A DNA stretch of 64,000 nucleotides from Desulfocicer vacuolatum DSM 3385 (lineage in GTDB: Bacteria; Desulfobacterota; Desulfobacteria; Desulfobacterales; Desulfobacteraceae). Position numbers and translations under genes: made by a program. The stretch covers positions 248,001 to 312,000 of the forward strand of contig NZ_FWXY01000001.1 of NCBI RefSeq assembly GCF_900176365.1, given 5' to 3'. This document shows, piece after piece, positions 8,794 through 19,200 of the stretch (position 1 is the first letter of the stretch; each line of letters opens with the position of its first letter). The notes below the pieces were generated by a model. The model was given only the letters and a program-made list of their open reading frames with translations. It ran no database searches and was not told the origin of the DNA.

Positions 8794-8849
8794 AAATTGG
8801 GGTAATTCCCCGAACTAAAGACTCCGGGGGGGCTTGCCTATTTTTATAA

Positions 8850-8990
8850 CTGCACGGCGGACCGTTCCTTAATCCGATTTTGCCCGTGGCGGTTTTTATA
8901 TGAAATACTCCGCAACCCCGGGGAGTATTTCTAACTTTGTTGTGGGCGGAACCCAATCAGAATACGGTCTGCCCACGGCAGTTATAAAAA
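8850..8990. repeat. B elements between livK and livH
   Basis: A complete B unit in reverse orientation (8892-8987), preceded by a decayed half unit (8850-8895). Its two hairpins are AATACTCC/GGAGTATT and GTGGGCGGAA/GGTCTGCCCAC. It lies inside the liv operon between the abundant binding protein and the permease genes, where such hairpins could lower readthrough or protect the upstream mRNA end. That role is inferred. Confidence 0.85.
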
Positions 8991-9002
8991 AAGGATATTC
9001 CC

Positions 9003-9917
9003 GTGTTTGACAGTATCTTTCAAAACCTATTCAATGCACTGCAATGGGGCAGTTTTTACTCCCTCATCGCCCTGGGGTACACCCTGGTTTACGGAGTGCT
9101 CCGATTGATCAACTTTGCCCATGGAGATATTTTCATGGTGGGGGCTTATATTGCCTTTTTCCTTTCGATCTTCTTTTTTAAAGGAGACCTGGCCCTCTCC
9201 GGCAGCACCACCCTTGTCCTTGTCATCCCCTTAACCATGATTCTCACCTCCATCTGCGGGGTGACCCTGGAACGTATTGCCTACCGCCCCCTGCGACGCA
9301 AGGGTGCCAACCGACTCTACGTGGTGATCACCGCCCTGATGTGCGGCTTGATTCTGGAAAACGGCAACCTTGCCTTTCTCGGGGCCAGCCGGAAAAGTTT
9401 TCCCGAACTCATAGACAAGGTGGTCTATCAATTCGGTCCCATCAGCATGACCAACCTGAAAATCGGGGTGGTACTCTCCTCCATCATTGTCTTTTTCATC
9501 CTCAATGCCTTTATCACAAAAACCAAAATCGGCATGGCCATGCGGGCCATCTCCTATGATAAATTTGCCATTCCCCTCATGGGCATTCCCATAGACACCA
9601 TCATTGTGGTCACCTTTGTCCTGGGCTCATCCCTGGCCGGGCTTGCCGGTATTCTCTTTGCCATGTCCTACCCGGTGCTGGACCCGTTCATGGGGGCACT
9701 CATTGGGTGGAAGGCCTTTATTGCCGCCGTGGTGGGAGGCATCGGAGATATAAAAGGGGCCTTTGTGGGCGGATTTTTATTGGGGATTGTGGAAATCATG
9801 GCTGTGGCGGTGTTTCCCTCCACCTTCAGGGATCTCATTGCCTTTTCCATTCTTCTGATGATTCTGGTGGTAAAACCCACCGGCCTTTTCGGCATTGCAA
9901 AATCAACCAAAATATAG
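9003..9917 (+). CDS. livH: Branched-chain amino acid ABC permease LivH
   Basis: A 304-residue inner-membrane permease with about eight hydrophobic segments and the LivH signature near the N-terminus (ALGYTLVYGVLRLINFAHG). The cytoplasmic coupling region AVVGGIGDIKGAFVGG is also typical. The start is GTG 9003, with AAGGA a few bases upstream. It pairs with LivM encoded nine bases downstream to form the membrane channel of the importer. Confidence 0.95.
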   Translation: MFDSIFQNLFNALQWGSFYSLIALGYTLVYGVLRLINFAHGDIFMVGAYIAFFLSIFFFKGDLALSGSTTLVLVIPLTMILTSICGVTLERIAYRPLRRKGANRLYVVITALMCGLILENGNLAFLGASRKSFPELIDKVVYQFGPISMTNLKIGVVLSSIIVFFILNAFITKTKIGMAMRAISYDKFAIPLMGIPIDTIIVVTFVLGSSLAGLAGILFAMSYPVLDPFMGALIGWKAFIAAVVGGIGDIKGAFVGGFLLGIVEIMAVAVFPSTFRDLIAFSILLMILVVKPTGLFGIAKSTKI

Positions 9918-9926
9918 GGTTCTCAC

Positions 9927-11003
9927 ATGAAAAAGTTATCCATACCCCTTCTGCTGGCCCTCATTGCCGTGGGAACTGTGCTGGCAGCCCATTTTGAGCT
10001 GCTGGATCTTTACATACAAACGGTGATCATGTTTGTGGGCGTTAATATCATTTTGTCTTCCAGTTTTAACATCATCAACGGCTACATGGGAGAATTTGCC
10101 TGTGGCCACGCCGGATTCATGGCCGTGGGAGCCTATGTCACCTCGGTGCTAAACCTCATGCTGTTTACCAAAAGCAAGGCCTTTGGCCCTCCATTGCTTT
10201 CCCCGGACCTTGCGCTGTACTTCTTTCCGGTGACGCTGATACTGGGCGGTATTGCCGCTGCCATTACCGGGCTTATTGTGGCGGTGCCCTCTTTTAAAAC
10301 AAGGGACGATTATCTGGCCATCATCACCCTTGCCGCCAATTTCATCATTGTCAGCCTTTTCATCAACATGGATATTGTGGGGGGTGCCCGGGGGCTCATG
10401 GGAATGAAACAAATTATATTTGCCATGGAAGACATTGTCTTTATCCCCTGGATGCTCATATGGGTGTTTACCTTTACCTATCTCACCGTCTTCATCATCC
10501 GGCGCTTTGTCACCTCCACCTATGGCAAGGGTATTATTGCCATCCACCAGGATGAAATCGCCGCAGAAATCATGAGTGTCAACACCGATAAGATGAAACT
10601 TGTGGCCTTTATGCTCTCCTCGGGCCTTGCCGGTGTTGCCGGAGGTTTATTTGCCCACATATTAGGATACATCAACCCCAACTCCTTTGGTATTTTAAAA
10701 TCCACGGAATGTCTGGTCATGGTGTACATGGGCGGCATGGGTTCCCTGAGCGGTTCCATCATTGCGGCCATCCTCTTTACCCTGCTCATTGAAGGATTAC
10801 GGTTCATCATCCCGGCAGCCGATACCCTGATCCACTATCTTCCCTTGATCCCGGACACCTTTCATTTAAGCCAGGTATTAAAATGGGTAATTATTCCCCT
10901 GATCCTGGTGATTCTCATGCAATTCAGACCCGAAGGCATCATGGGAAACAGGGAGCTGTCTGATTTTTTTCCAAAACTCAAGCGATTCTATGTTTTTAAA
11001 TAG
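9927..11003 (+). CDS. livM: Branched-chain amino acid ABC permease LivM
   Basis: A 358-residue integral membrane protein and the second permease subunit. It begins with a hydrophobic helix and carries the LivM motifs NIINGYMGEFACGHAGFMA and VYMGGMGSLSGS. It lies nine bases after livH and about 90 bases before livG in the same operon. Its length is within the family's normal range. Confidence 0.95.
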   Translation: MKKLSIPLLLALIAVGTVLAAHFELLDLYIQTVIMFVGVNIILSSSFNIINGYMGEFACGHAGFMAVGAYVTSVLNLMLFTKSKAFGPPLLSPDLALYFFPVTLILGGIAAAITGLIVAVPSFKTRDDYLAIITLAANFIIVSLFINMDIVGGARGLMGMKQIIFAMEDIVFIPWMLIWVFTFTYLTVFIIRRFVTSTYGKGIIAIHQDEIAAEIMSVNTDKMKLVAFMLSSGLAGVAGGLFAHILGYINPNSFGILKSTECLVMVYMGGMGSLSGSIIAAILFTLLIEGLRFIIPAADTLIHYLPLIPDTFHLSQVLKWVIIPLILVILMQFRPEGIMGNRELSDFFPKLKRFYVFK

Positions 11004-11096
11004 CCGCCGCGGCATGGCAAAAAACATGGTAAACAGCCCATTAAGCACTCAAGCGGAACCACGCATCTTGGGAATTTTTCAACGGAGAGATGATTT

Positions 11097-11864
11097 ATGT
11101 CTTTACTTAAAATAGAGGGTCTAACCCAGAAATTCGGAGGGTTAACCGCTGTATCTGATTTTTCAACACATTTCCAGGGTAATGAACTCATGGGACTTAT
11201 CGGCCCCAACGGTGCCGGGAAAACCACTGTTTTTAATATTGTGTCAGGTTTTTACACCCCCACCCGGGGCAACATTATTTTTAAAGACAAACCCATCAAC
11301 GGCCTTAAACCCCACGTGGTGACAGGCATGGGTATTGCCAGAACCTTCCAGAATATTCGTCTGTGGCATGACATGTCCCTTTTGGACAATATTCTTATTT
11401 CCCAGCACCACAACCTTGGCTACACCTTGCTTGATTCTTTTTTGCGAAACAAACGATATGTGGACAATGAGCACCGCATGCGCACCATTGCCATGGATCT
11501 TCTGGAACAACTTGATCTTATTCAATTTAAAGATGAAAGGCCTGGGAACCTGCCCTATGGGGTCCAGCGAAAAATTGAAATTGCCAGGGCCTTGTCTGTT
11601 AAACCGGATCTGCTGCTGTTGGATGAACCGGCAGCCGGACTGAATTCAGCAGATGTCCAGGATCTGATAAAGCTCATTGCCTGGATTCACAAGGAGTTTA
11701 ATATTGCCATCTGGATGATAGAGCATCAAATGGCTGTGGTCATGTCTCTTTGCTCATGGATACAGGTGATTGATTTCGGGAAAACCATTGCCCAGGGCAC
11801 CCCCGAAGAGATCCAGAGCAATCCGGCGGTTATTAAAGCATATCTGGGGGATGATAATATCTGA
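11097..11864 (+). CDS. livG: ABC transporter ATP-binding protein LivG
   Basis: A 255-residue ATPase. Walker A is GPNGAGKTT, Walker B is LLLLDEPAAG, and the signature loop is the degenerate LPYGVQRKIEIARAL typical of LivG proteins. ATG 11097 follows a GGAGAG site. It energises import through LivHM together with LivF. The stop overlaps the livF start by one base (TGATG), implying translational coupling. Confidence 0.96.
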   Translation: MSLLKIEGLTQKFGGLTAVSDFSTHFQGNELMGLIGPNGAGKTTVFNIVSGFYTPTRGNIIFKDKPINGLKPHVVTGMGIARTFQNIRLWHDMSLLDNILISQHHNLGYTLLDSFLRNKRYVDNEHRMRTIAMDLLEQLDLIQFKDERPGNLPYGVQRKIEIARALSVKPDLLLLDEPAAGLNSADVQDLIKLIAWIHKEFNIAIWMIEHQMAVVMSLCSWIQVIDFGKTIAQGTPEEIQSNPAVIKAYLGDDNI

Positions 11865-12589
11865 TGTTACTTGAAATCAAAAATTTATATGTTAAATACG
11901 GCAATATCGAAGCCCTGCACGGCATCTCCTTCACTGTGGACAAGGGTGAAATAGTCACCCTCATCGGCTCCAACGGGGCGGGCAAAACCACCACCCTCCA
12001 CGCCATCACCCGGGTGCCCCCTCCCGAGGGCTCCAAGGTGAGCGGAGGGGATATCCTTTACGATGGAAAAAGCATTCTCAATGTGTCGGCCCACTCCATT
12101 GTGGCAGACTATCACATTGCCCTGGCCCCGGAAGGACGTCATATTTTTGGAAACCTCACCGTGGAAGAGAACCTGAAACTTGCCACCTATTCCCGAAAGG
12201 ATGATGCGGCCAGAAAAAAGGATTATGAACGGGTCTATGATCTGTTTCCCAAAATGGCAGAACGGCGATATCAACGGAGCGAAACCCTGAGCGGCGGCGA
12301 ACAGCAGATGCTTTCGGTGAGCCGGGCCATTATGACGGCCTGTGATTTTATTCTGTTGGATGAACCCTCCATGGGATTGTCTCCCCTTCTTATGTATGAT
12401 ATGTTCAGGGTGTTGAAAAAGCTCAATGAAGAGGGAATGACCATCCTGCTCATTGAACAGAATGCCAACCTTGCCCTGAAGTTTGCCCACCGGGGATATG
12501 TCCTGGACACCGGAGAAATTGTGGCCCGGGGCTCAGCCAAAGACCTTCTAAACAACCCGGATGTTAAAAAAGCATACCTGGGTGGATAA
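11864..12589 (+). CDS. livF: ABC transporter ATP-binding protein LivF
   Basis: A 241-residue ATPase with Walker A GSNGAGKTT, signature LSGGEQQML and Walker B FILLDEPSMGLSP. Its N-terminus (LEIKNLYVKYGNIEALHGIS) is characteristic of LivF. It is translationally coupled to livG and is the last transport gene of the operon; hisA follows after five bases. Confidence 0.96.
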   Translation: MLLEIKNLYVKYGNIEALHGISFTVDKGEIVTLIGSNGAGKTTTLHAITRVPPPEGSKVSGGDILYDGKSILNVSAHSIVADYHIALAPEGRHIFGNLTVEENLKLATYSRKDDAARKKDYERVYDLFPKMAERRYQRSETLSGGEQQMLSVSRAIMTACDFILLDEPSMGLSPLLMYDMFRVLKKLNEEGMTILLIEQNANLALKFAHRGYVLDTGEIVARGSAKDLLNNPDVKKAYLGG

Positions 12590-12594
12590 AACCT

Positions 12595-13362
12595 ATGAAA
12601 TTCAGACCCTGTATTGACTTGAAAAACGGCAAAGTGGTTCAAATTGTGGGGGGAACCCTTAATGATGATCAGGATAAGGCCCCTGTCACCAATTTTGAAA
12701 CCGAAAAAACCCCGGGGGCCTTTGCACAATTATACAAAAAAGACCGACTCCACGGGGGACATGTGATTGCACTGGGCCCAGGAAACCATGATGCCGCCAT
12801 ATCCGCCCTTAAGGCCTTCCCCGGAGGACTGCACATGGGGGGCGGCATTACCCCGGACAATGCCTTTGACTACCTTGATGCCGGGGCCAGCCATGTCATT
12901 GTCACTTCCCATGTTTTTTCCAGGGGGAAACTTGACATGGACAAACTTGACACCCTGGTAAAAAAAGTGGGAAAAAAACGCCTGGTGCTGGATCTGAGCT
13001 GTAGGAAAAAGGACGGACAGTTCTTTATTGTCACCGACCGCTGGCAGACCTTTACCCGTGTGCCTGTCACCGAAAAAACCCTTGCCGATCTTTCAGCCCA
13101 CTGTGATGAATTTCTCATCCACGGGGTGGACGTGGAGGGGAAAATGGCAGGCATACAAACCGAACTTGTTGAGATACTGGGGAAATATTCCCCCATCCCA
13201 GCCACCTATGCCGGGGGAGCCGGTGAATTTTCCGATCTTGAGCGGGTAAAAAAACTGGGCAAAAACCGGGTGGATCTCACCATTGGCAGTGCCCTTGATA
13301 TTTTTGGGGGCAGCATACCCTATGCCGATGTGGTGGCATGGCACAATGCCTGTGCTGAATAA
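12595..13362 (+). CDS. hisA: HisA isomerase of the eukaryotic (His6) type
   Basis: A 255-residue (beta/alpha)8 barrel. It should isomerise ProFAR to PRFAR, the fourth step of histidine biosynthesis. The motifs match the fungal/plant His6 subgroup rather than ordinary bacterial HisA: CIDLKNGKVVQIVGGTL at the N-terminus, VLDLSCRK, FLIHGVDVEG, TYAGGAGEFSDL and VDLTIGSALDIFGG. It lies five bases after livF, so it is cotranscribed with an amino acid importer rather than with other his genes, none of which occur in the window. Substrate and reaction are inferred from family membership. Confidence 0.9.
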   Translation: MKFRPCIDLKNGKVVQIVGGTLNDDQDKAPVTNFETEKTPGAFAQLYKKDRLHGGHVIALGPGNHDAAISALKAFPGGLHMGGGITPDNAFDYLDAGASHVIVTSHVFSRGKLDMDKLDTLVKKVGKKRLVLDLSCRKKDGQFFIVTDRWQTFTRVPVTEKTLADLSAHCDEFLIHGVDVEGKMAGIQTELVEILGKYSPIPATYAGGAGEFSDLERVKKLGKNRVDLTIGSALDIFGGSIPYADVVAWHNACAE

Positions 13363-13727
13363 CTGCCACAGGCAGGCCGTATTTTGATCCGATTCCACCC
13401 ACAATAAAGCTTGAAATACATCCCTGATTTGCGGGATGTTTCATATAAAACGGGCATGTCCTGCCCACACAGCAAATATAGGGTCGTAGACGCGGAGCCA
13501 AATGGTATTATACCGCCGCCCCCCCGATGGGCAATGGGCCCGGACCGGAACTGTAGACAGCTCAATTGTCCGGTTCCTATTGCCCATCGGGGGGCCGGCT
13601 CTGCTGAGGTTACTCGGAAATTTTATTTTCTAATAACCGCCACAGGCGGACCGTATTCTGATCCCGTTCCGCCCACAACAAAAGTTGAAATACTCCCCGG
13701 ATTTGCGGAGTATTTTTATATAAAACA
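13361..13727. repeat. Composite block B-A-B
   Basis: Three units in tandem. A B unit spans 13361-13449 and starts at the hisA stop codon. An A palindrome with a conserved left shoulder (GGGTCGTAGACGCGGAGCC) covers 13481-13611, with arms CGATGGGCAAT/ATTGCCCATCG. A second B unit spans 13631-13725. In the second B unit the stem pair is GGCGGA/TCCGCC instead of the commoner GGCAGA/TCTGCC. This block probably ends the liv-hisA transcript. Confidence 0.9.
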
Positions 13728-13776
13728 TACATGGCTGTAACCACCAACCACAACGAACAATGAAAAAGTAGTTGCA

Positions 13777-14364
13777 ATGAACACCCAGTACCTGCTTTTT
13801 CATACAAAAAAAACACCAATGTCCAAGGATATATATATCAAAATGGAAACAACCGATAGCATGGATGCCCCAAGCAGAACCAAAAAGAAAAAAAACGCCG
13901 AGGCCCTTCAAAAAATTGGCGTGGCCCTGGTGGAACTTCCGGAAAAAGAGCTCAAAAGCCTGGATATTCCCGGGGAGCTGAAAACGGCTGTACTGGAGGC
14001 CAAGGCCATGACAAAACACGGCTCCAGAAGGCGTCAGCTCCAGTATATCGGTTCTTTGATGCGCAACCTTGATCCGGAACCCATACAAATGGCCGTGGAG
14101 CATCTTTCCCTGGACAGGGCAAAGGCGGCCCATCAATTCCAGAAAATGGAAGCCTGGCGGGATCACCTGATATCCTCGGACAGCAAAGAACACACACCGA
14201 AAGATTTTATAAGCGCCTTTCCCCACACAGATCGCCAGCGGCTGGGGCAGCTCATCCGCAATGCTGCAAATGCCAGGGATGAAAAAAAAAGAACCAAGGC
14301 ATCCCGGACATTGTTTCGGTATATCCGTGAGGTCATGGAAGACACCGGGGAGCCTGCCCACTGA
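13777..14364 (+). CDS. darP: DarP/YjgA family ribosome-associated protein (DUF615)
   Basis: A 195-residue soluble, highly charged protein. The central block RRRQLQYIGSLMRNLDPEPI and the C-terminal RQRLGQLIRNA and ASRTLFRYIREV segments match the DUF615 family, whose E. coli member associates with 50S ribosomal precursors. The N-terminal 20-odd residues are unlike the family, so ATG 13819 or 13843 could be the true start; none has a good ribosome site. The stop overlaps the ygiQ start by one base (TGATG). Confidence 0.82.
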   Translation: MNTQYLLFHTKKTPMSKDIYIKMETTDSMDAPSRTKKKKNAEALQKIGVALVELPEKELKSLDIPGELKTAVLEAKAMTKHGSRRRQLQYIGSLMRNLDPEPIQMAVEHLSLDRAKAAHQFQKMEAWRDHLISSDSKEHTPKDFISAFPHTDRQRLGQLIRNAANARDEKKRTKASRTLFRYIREVMEDTGEPAH

Positions 14365-16217
14365 TGTTTCTGCCCACCACAAAAAAAGAGTGCAGGGAAC
14401 GGGGCTGGAGACAGCTGGATGTGATCATTGTAACCGGTGACAGTTACATTGATTCTGCCTTTATCGGGGCTGCCGTCATTGGCAAAACCCTTACAAAAAT
14501 GGGGTTTAAAGTGGGAATCATTGCCCAGCCGGACATGGATTCACCCGGGGATATTACTCGCCTGGGGGAACCAAAACTTTTCTGGGGTATCACCGCCGGG
14601 GCCGTGGATTCCATGGTATCCAACTACACTGCCACAAAAAAGCGAAGAAAAAAAGACGATTACACCCCCGGCGGCATCAACAACCGCCGCCCGGACCGGG
14701 CCGTCATTGCCTACACCAATCTAATTAAACACTATTTTAAAGGAACCTGCCCCATTGTCCTGGGGGGCATGGAAGCAAGCCTGCGCCGGGTGGCCCACTA
14801 TGATTTTTGGAGCAATAAAATCAGGCGCTCCATCCTTTTTGATGCCAAAGCAGATTATCTCATCTACGGCATGGGAGAAAACAGTGTAATGGCCCTGGCC
14901 AAAGCCCTTCATCGCCATGATAAAGCCCCCTGCCCGGACACACTTCAACGGGACATATCTAAAATAAAAGGGCTTTGCCATATTTCCAGAACCCCTGTAC
15001 CCGGCTATAAAGAACTGCCATCCTTTGATAGGGTTAAAAAAGATCCAAAAGCCTTTATCCAGAGCTTCCATGATTTTTACCAAAACAATGATGCGCTCAC
15101 TGCCACAGGGATTATCCAGAAACAGGATGCCAGATATCTGGTGCAAAATCCCCCCTGGCCGGTGCCGGACACGGCAGAGATGGACCGCATCCACGACCTT
15201 GACTTTGAAAGGGAGCTTCATCCCTATTATGAAAAAATGGGACATGTAAAAGCCCTGGACACCATCCGTTTTTCTGTTTCCACCCATCGGGGATGTTATG
15301 GTGAATGTAATTTCTGCGCCATTGCCCTCCATGAAGGACGTACGGTGCGCTGGCGAAGCCAGGATGCCATTGTGAAAGAGGTGGAAAAAATGACAGCCCA
15401 CCCCAAATTCAAAGGCAACATCTCCGATGTGGGAGGCCCCACAGCCAACATGTATGGGTTTGAATGCAAAAAGAAACGAACAAAGGGCCCCTGCCGGGAC
15501 AAACGCTGTCTTTTCCCAGCCACCTGCAACAGTCTTATGCCCGACCATGCCAACCAGATATCTCTTTTAAAACGCATCAAGGCTGTAAAGGGTGTTAAAA
15601 AAGTATTTGTGGCGTCGGGTATCAGGTATGATCTGATCCTGGCAGATAAAAAACACGGACAGCAATACCTTGGACAAATTGTTAAGGATCATGTGTCCGG
15701 TCAGATGAAAATTGCACCGGAACACACGGAAAAAGGCGTTCTTGAACTCATGGGCAAACCCGGTGAAACAAAAGCCCTTGTGGCGTTTAAAAACCGCTTT
15801 GACACCCTGTCCAAAAAGGCAGATAAAAAACAATTTCTCACCTACTACTTCATGGCTGCCCACCCGGGTTGCCAAAAAAAAGACATGGGCGCTCTGCGAC
15901 AATTTGTGCAAAAAGAGCTTGGCATACACCCCGAACAGGTCCAGATTTTCACCCCCACCCCTTCCACCTATGCCACCTTAATGTACGTCACAGGCTTTAA
16001 TCCCTTTTCCATGGAAAAAATTTTTGTGGAAAAAAATGTCCCGGAAAAAGAGAAACAAAAACAAATGATCACAGGTTTTGGAAAAACCGCCCCAAAACGT
16101 CATGGAAAAGCAGCAGGCTCCAAACCCTGCCATAAAAAGATAAACAACCGGTGTGCCCCCCACTGCCATGGCAAAAGAAGAGATCGTGCCTCCAGTCCGG
16201 GAAACAAAAGATCATGA
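14364..16217 (+). CDS. ygiQ: YgiQ family radical SAM protein
   Basis: A 617-residue protein of the UPF0313/YgiQ family. The N-terminal domain starts LDVIIVTGDSYIDSAFIGAA. The radical-SAM cysteines are C311-x3-C315-x2-C318 (RGCYGECNFC), which bind the [4Fe-4S] cluster that cleaves S-adenosylmethionine. The later IAPEHTEKGVLELMGKP motif is also conserved. The C-terminal tail after about residue 560 is basic and low in complexity. The family reaction is unknown. The gene overlaps darP by one base and the following kinase by four (ATGA). Confidence 0.93.
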   Translation: MFLPTTKKECRERGWRQLDVIIVTGDSYIDSAFIGAAVIGKTLTKMGFKVGIIAQPDMDSPGDITRLGEPKLFWGITAGAVDSMVSNYTATKKRRKKDDYTPGGINNRRPDRAVIAYTNLIKHYFKGTCPIVLGGMEASLRRVAHYDFWSNKIRRSILFDAKADYLIYGMGENSVMALAKALHRHDKAPCPDTLQRDISKIKGLCHISRTPVPGYKELPSFDRVKKDPKAFIQSFHDFYQNNDALTATGIIQKQDARYLVQNPPWPVPDTAEMDRIHDLDFERELHPYYEKMGHVKALDTIRFSVSTHRGCYGECNFCAIALHEGRTVRWRSQDAIVKEVEKMTAHPKFKGNISDVGGPTANMYGFECKKKRTKGPCRDKRCLFPATCNSLMPDHANQISLLKRIKAVKGVKKVFVASGIRYDLILADKKHGQQYLGQIVKDHVSGQMKIAPEHTEKGVLELMGKPGETKALVAFKNRFDTLSKKADKKQFLTYYFMAAHPGCQKKDMGALRQFVQKELGIHPEQVQIFTPTPSTYATLMYVTGFNPFSMEKIFVEKNVPEKEKQKQMITGFGKTAPKRHGKAAGSKPCHKKINNRCAPHCHGKRRDRASSPGNKRS

Positions 16218-19200
16218 CCCTATTTCATTCCATACGCACAAAACTTGCGCTGTCAGCCTTTTTGATTGTTTCTTTATCCATTGGAATGATCACGGCCACA
16301 GCCACCTGGAAAATCCGTGAAACCACACTGTTAAACAGCCAGCAGGAAACCCGGCTTTTTCTAAAAAAGAACAGCCAGGAAATCCATGAAAAAATACAGG
16401 ATGCCATTCAACTGAACCACATCCTTGCCCAGTACATCGCCGCCACCCACCACCAATGGCAAAAAACTATTTTTCTCAACAATATTTTAAAAAACAGTCA
16501 CATCGCCGGTATTAAAAGCATTTTCATCATCCCTTCCGCCAAAAAAGACACCCGACGTCTCAACGATGAACTCATTCAATTCTGGCAAACCACCCCCACA
16601 GGGGAAACCAGCAGCACATTTTTTGACCCGTCCCAGATTCCCGAGGTCATGAAAAGTGCCATGCAGGCCAAAATATCAGCTAAGACCATTATTTCAACCC
16701 CCTATCGCGATCCATCGGAAATGACGGACACCCTGTTGTGCGCCATTGTAACCCCGGTGTTCCGGCACAAAAAATTCCAGGGCACCACCTGTGTGGAGCT
16801 TTCCATCAAAGAGATATGCAAACCCATCATCGATAACTTGAACAATTTTTCCCTGGCAAAAGAGATCTCCCAGATGGATCTTTTCACCGACAGCGGAGCC
16901 CTTGTGTGGCAGTTAAAAACCGCTTCGATTCAAGGTAACCAAGCCATGCCCCTTGAAGCGCAACACATTGAGCCCAGTCCCTTGCATGGCACCGAAAAAA
17001 TAGGTCAATCCCAGATCATCACCATGATAATTCAAGGTAAAAAAGAGATCGGCACCCACATTCCCATCCATTTCAAAAACTCAGAAAGCATCTGGTCCAT
17101 TGGCCTGAGAATACCCTTTACAGCAGCCACAAAAAATGCTGATAAACAGATGCGCACCCAAGCCCTGTTGGGCCTTCTGATCTCCCTTATCACCCTTCTG
17201 GTGGTAATGGTTCTTTCACGGAGGCTCACAGAACCTCTTCTGGATCTGTCCCGGGCCGCGACCCAGATCTCCCGGGGAAATTACAATCACCCCATCACTC
17301 CCCGGGGGGCAGGGGAAATAAGGGAGCTGTGCCGGGCCTTCAGGGATATGATTACCCAGGTACAACAGAGCCGTCAACATCTCCAGAGCTCCATTGAGGC
17401 GTTGAAAATCATCATTGAAAAGGTTCCCTTTGGCATGATCCTCATTGATGGTGATCACCGGATAAAAAGCGTCAACAGAGAAGCCCTTGCCATTTGTGGA
17501 AAAACCGAAGAAGAGACCCTGGGGCAACCTTGCTACCACCATTTCTGCATTGATCCCACCCCCAGATGTCCCATTAAAAGAACCGGAATTCATCCTGAAA
17601 ATCAGGAAATGCTTCTTAAGCAGAAAAACGGACAATTTATTCCAGTACTCACCACGGTAATCCCCGCCAGGCTCTACGGGGAGGAGATGCTCATCAAAGC
17701 CATCATTGATATCTCTGAAATAAAGAAAAAAGAAGAAGAGCTGAAACGGGCCAAAATCGCCGCCGAACAGGCATCCCGGGCCAGGAGCGAGTTTCTGGCA
17801 AACATGAGTCATGAAATAAGAACCCCCATGAACGGCATCATCGGCATGGGAGAACTTTTGTGTGAAACCCCTTTAAACCACGAACAAAAGGAGTATGCCC
17901 AGGCCATTTCCACCAGTGCAGACGCCCTGCTGGTGATCCTCAACGATATCCTGGACTTTTCCAAAATAGAAGCCGGTAAAATTGACATTGAGCACATCGA
18001 CTGCAACCTTGCCGTGATTATTGAAGGCGTTGCCGATATTTTATCCCATAAAAGCAATGAAAAGGGCATTGAATTCATCTGCATGGTTGACAATGACATC
18101 CCCGATTTTGTCAAGGGAGACCCGGGGAGACTACGCCAGATATTGATGAACCTTGGGGGGAATGCCCTTAAATTCACAGAAAAAGGGGAGGTGGTGATCC
18201 AGGCAAAGCTTGAGAGCATCACAGACCACACCACCACAGTGAAATTCACCGTAAAAGACACCGGAATTGGCATCTCCAAAGAAAAAGTGGGACAATTGTT
18301 TGAAAAATTCACCCAGGCTGATGCCTCCACCACCCGAAAATATGGTGGCACCGGCCTGGGGCTTGCCATTTCAAAACAACTCACCGGCCTCATGAATGGA
18401 GAGATGGGAGTCACCTCATCCCCGGGTCACGGTTCCACATTCTGGTTCACCATCCCCTTTGGAAAAAGCACAACCCCCCTCAACCCTGCCCACCAGGCAT
18501 CTCTTGGCACTTCCCTTTTAAATAAAACTGTTTTGATCATTGATGACAATGCAACCAACCGCACGGTGATACAAAAATATCTTGCCCCATATCATTGTCA
18601 AATCCTTGAAGCCGATTGTGCCGCTGCCTGCCTTAAAATTTTAAATTCCCCTCCCCCAACGCCCATTGATCTGGCATTGGTGGATTTCATGATGCCCGGA
18701 ATGAACGGTATTGACCTTGGGTTCACCATCCGACAAAGAAAACAATTTGATCCCATGGTGCTGGTGATGCTCACCTCTGCAGCCATGCGGGGGGATGCCC
18801 AAAAAGCCGGAGATGCGGGATTTGATGCCTACCTTACCAAACCCATCAAAAAAGAGGCCCTGCTCAAGTGCCTGGGCACCCTTCTTCATCCAAAGGCCAA
18901 AAGACGTCCGGATATACTGCTGACAAAGTACAACTTCACCCGGGAAGATCACCCCGGGGAACGAAGGCAGGCGCCCCCTCCCAGGGGGGGGAATTTAAAA
19001 ATTTTAATTGCAGACGACAATAGAATGAACCTCATGGTTGTGGAAAAAATGATCAACAAAATGGGGCACACCCCCATTAAAACCATGAATGGAAAAGAGG
19101 CTGTAACGGCCCACCTGGAAATGGCGCCGGATATTATTCTCATGGACATAAATATGCCGGAAATGGACGGCCTTGAAGCAACAGCCCTGATTCGGAAAAA

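Noticed and set aside
13361-13727. Clustered repeats as a CRISPR array
   Set aside because: Units are about 90-120 bp, palindromic, dispersed between many genes and in both orientations, without regular spacers or cas genes.
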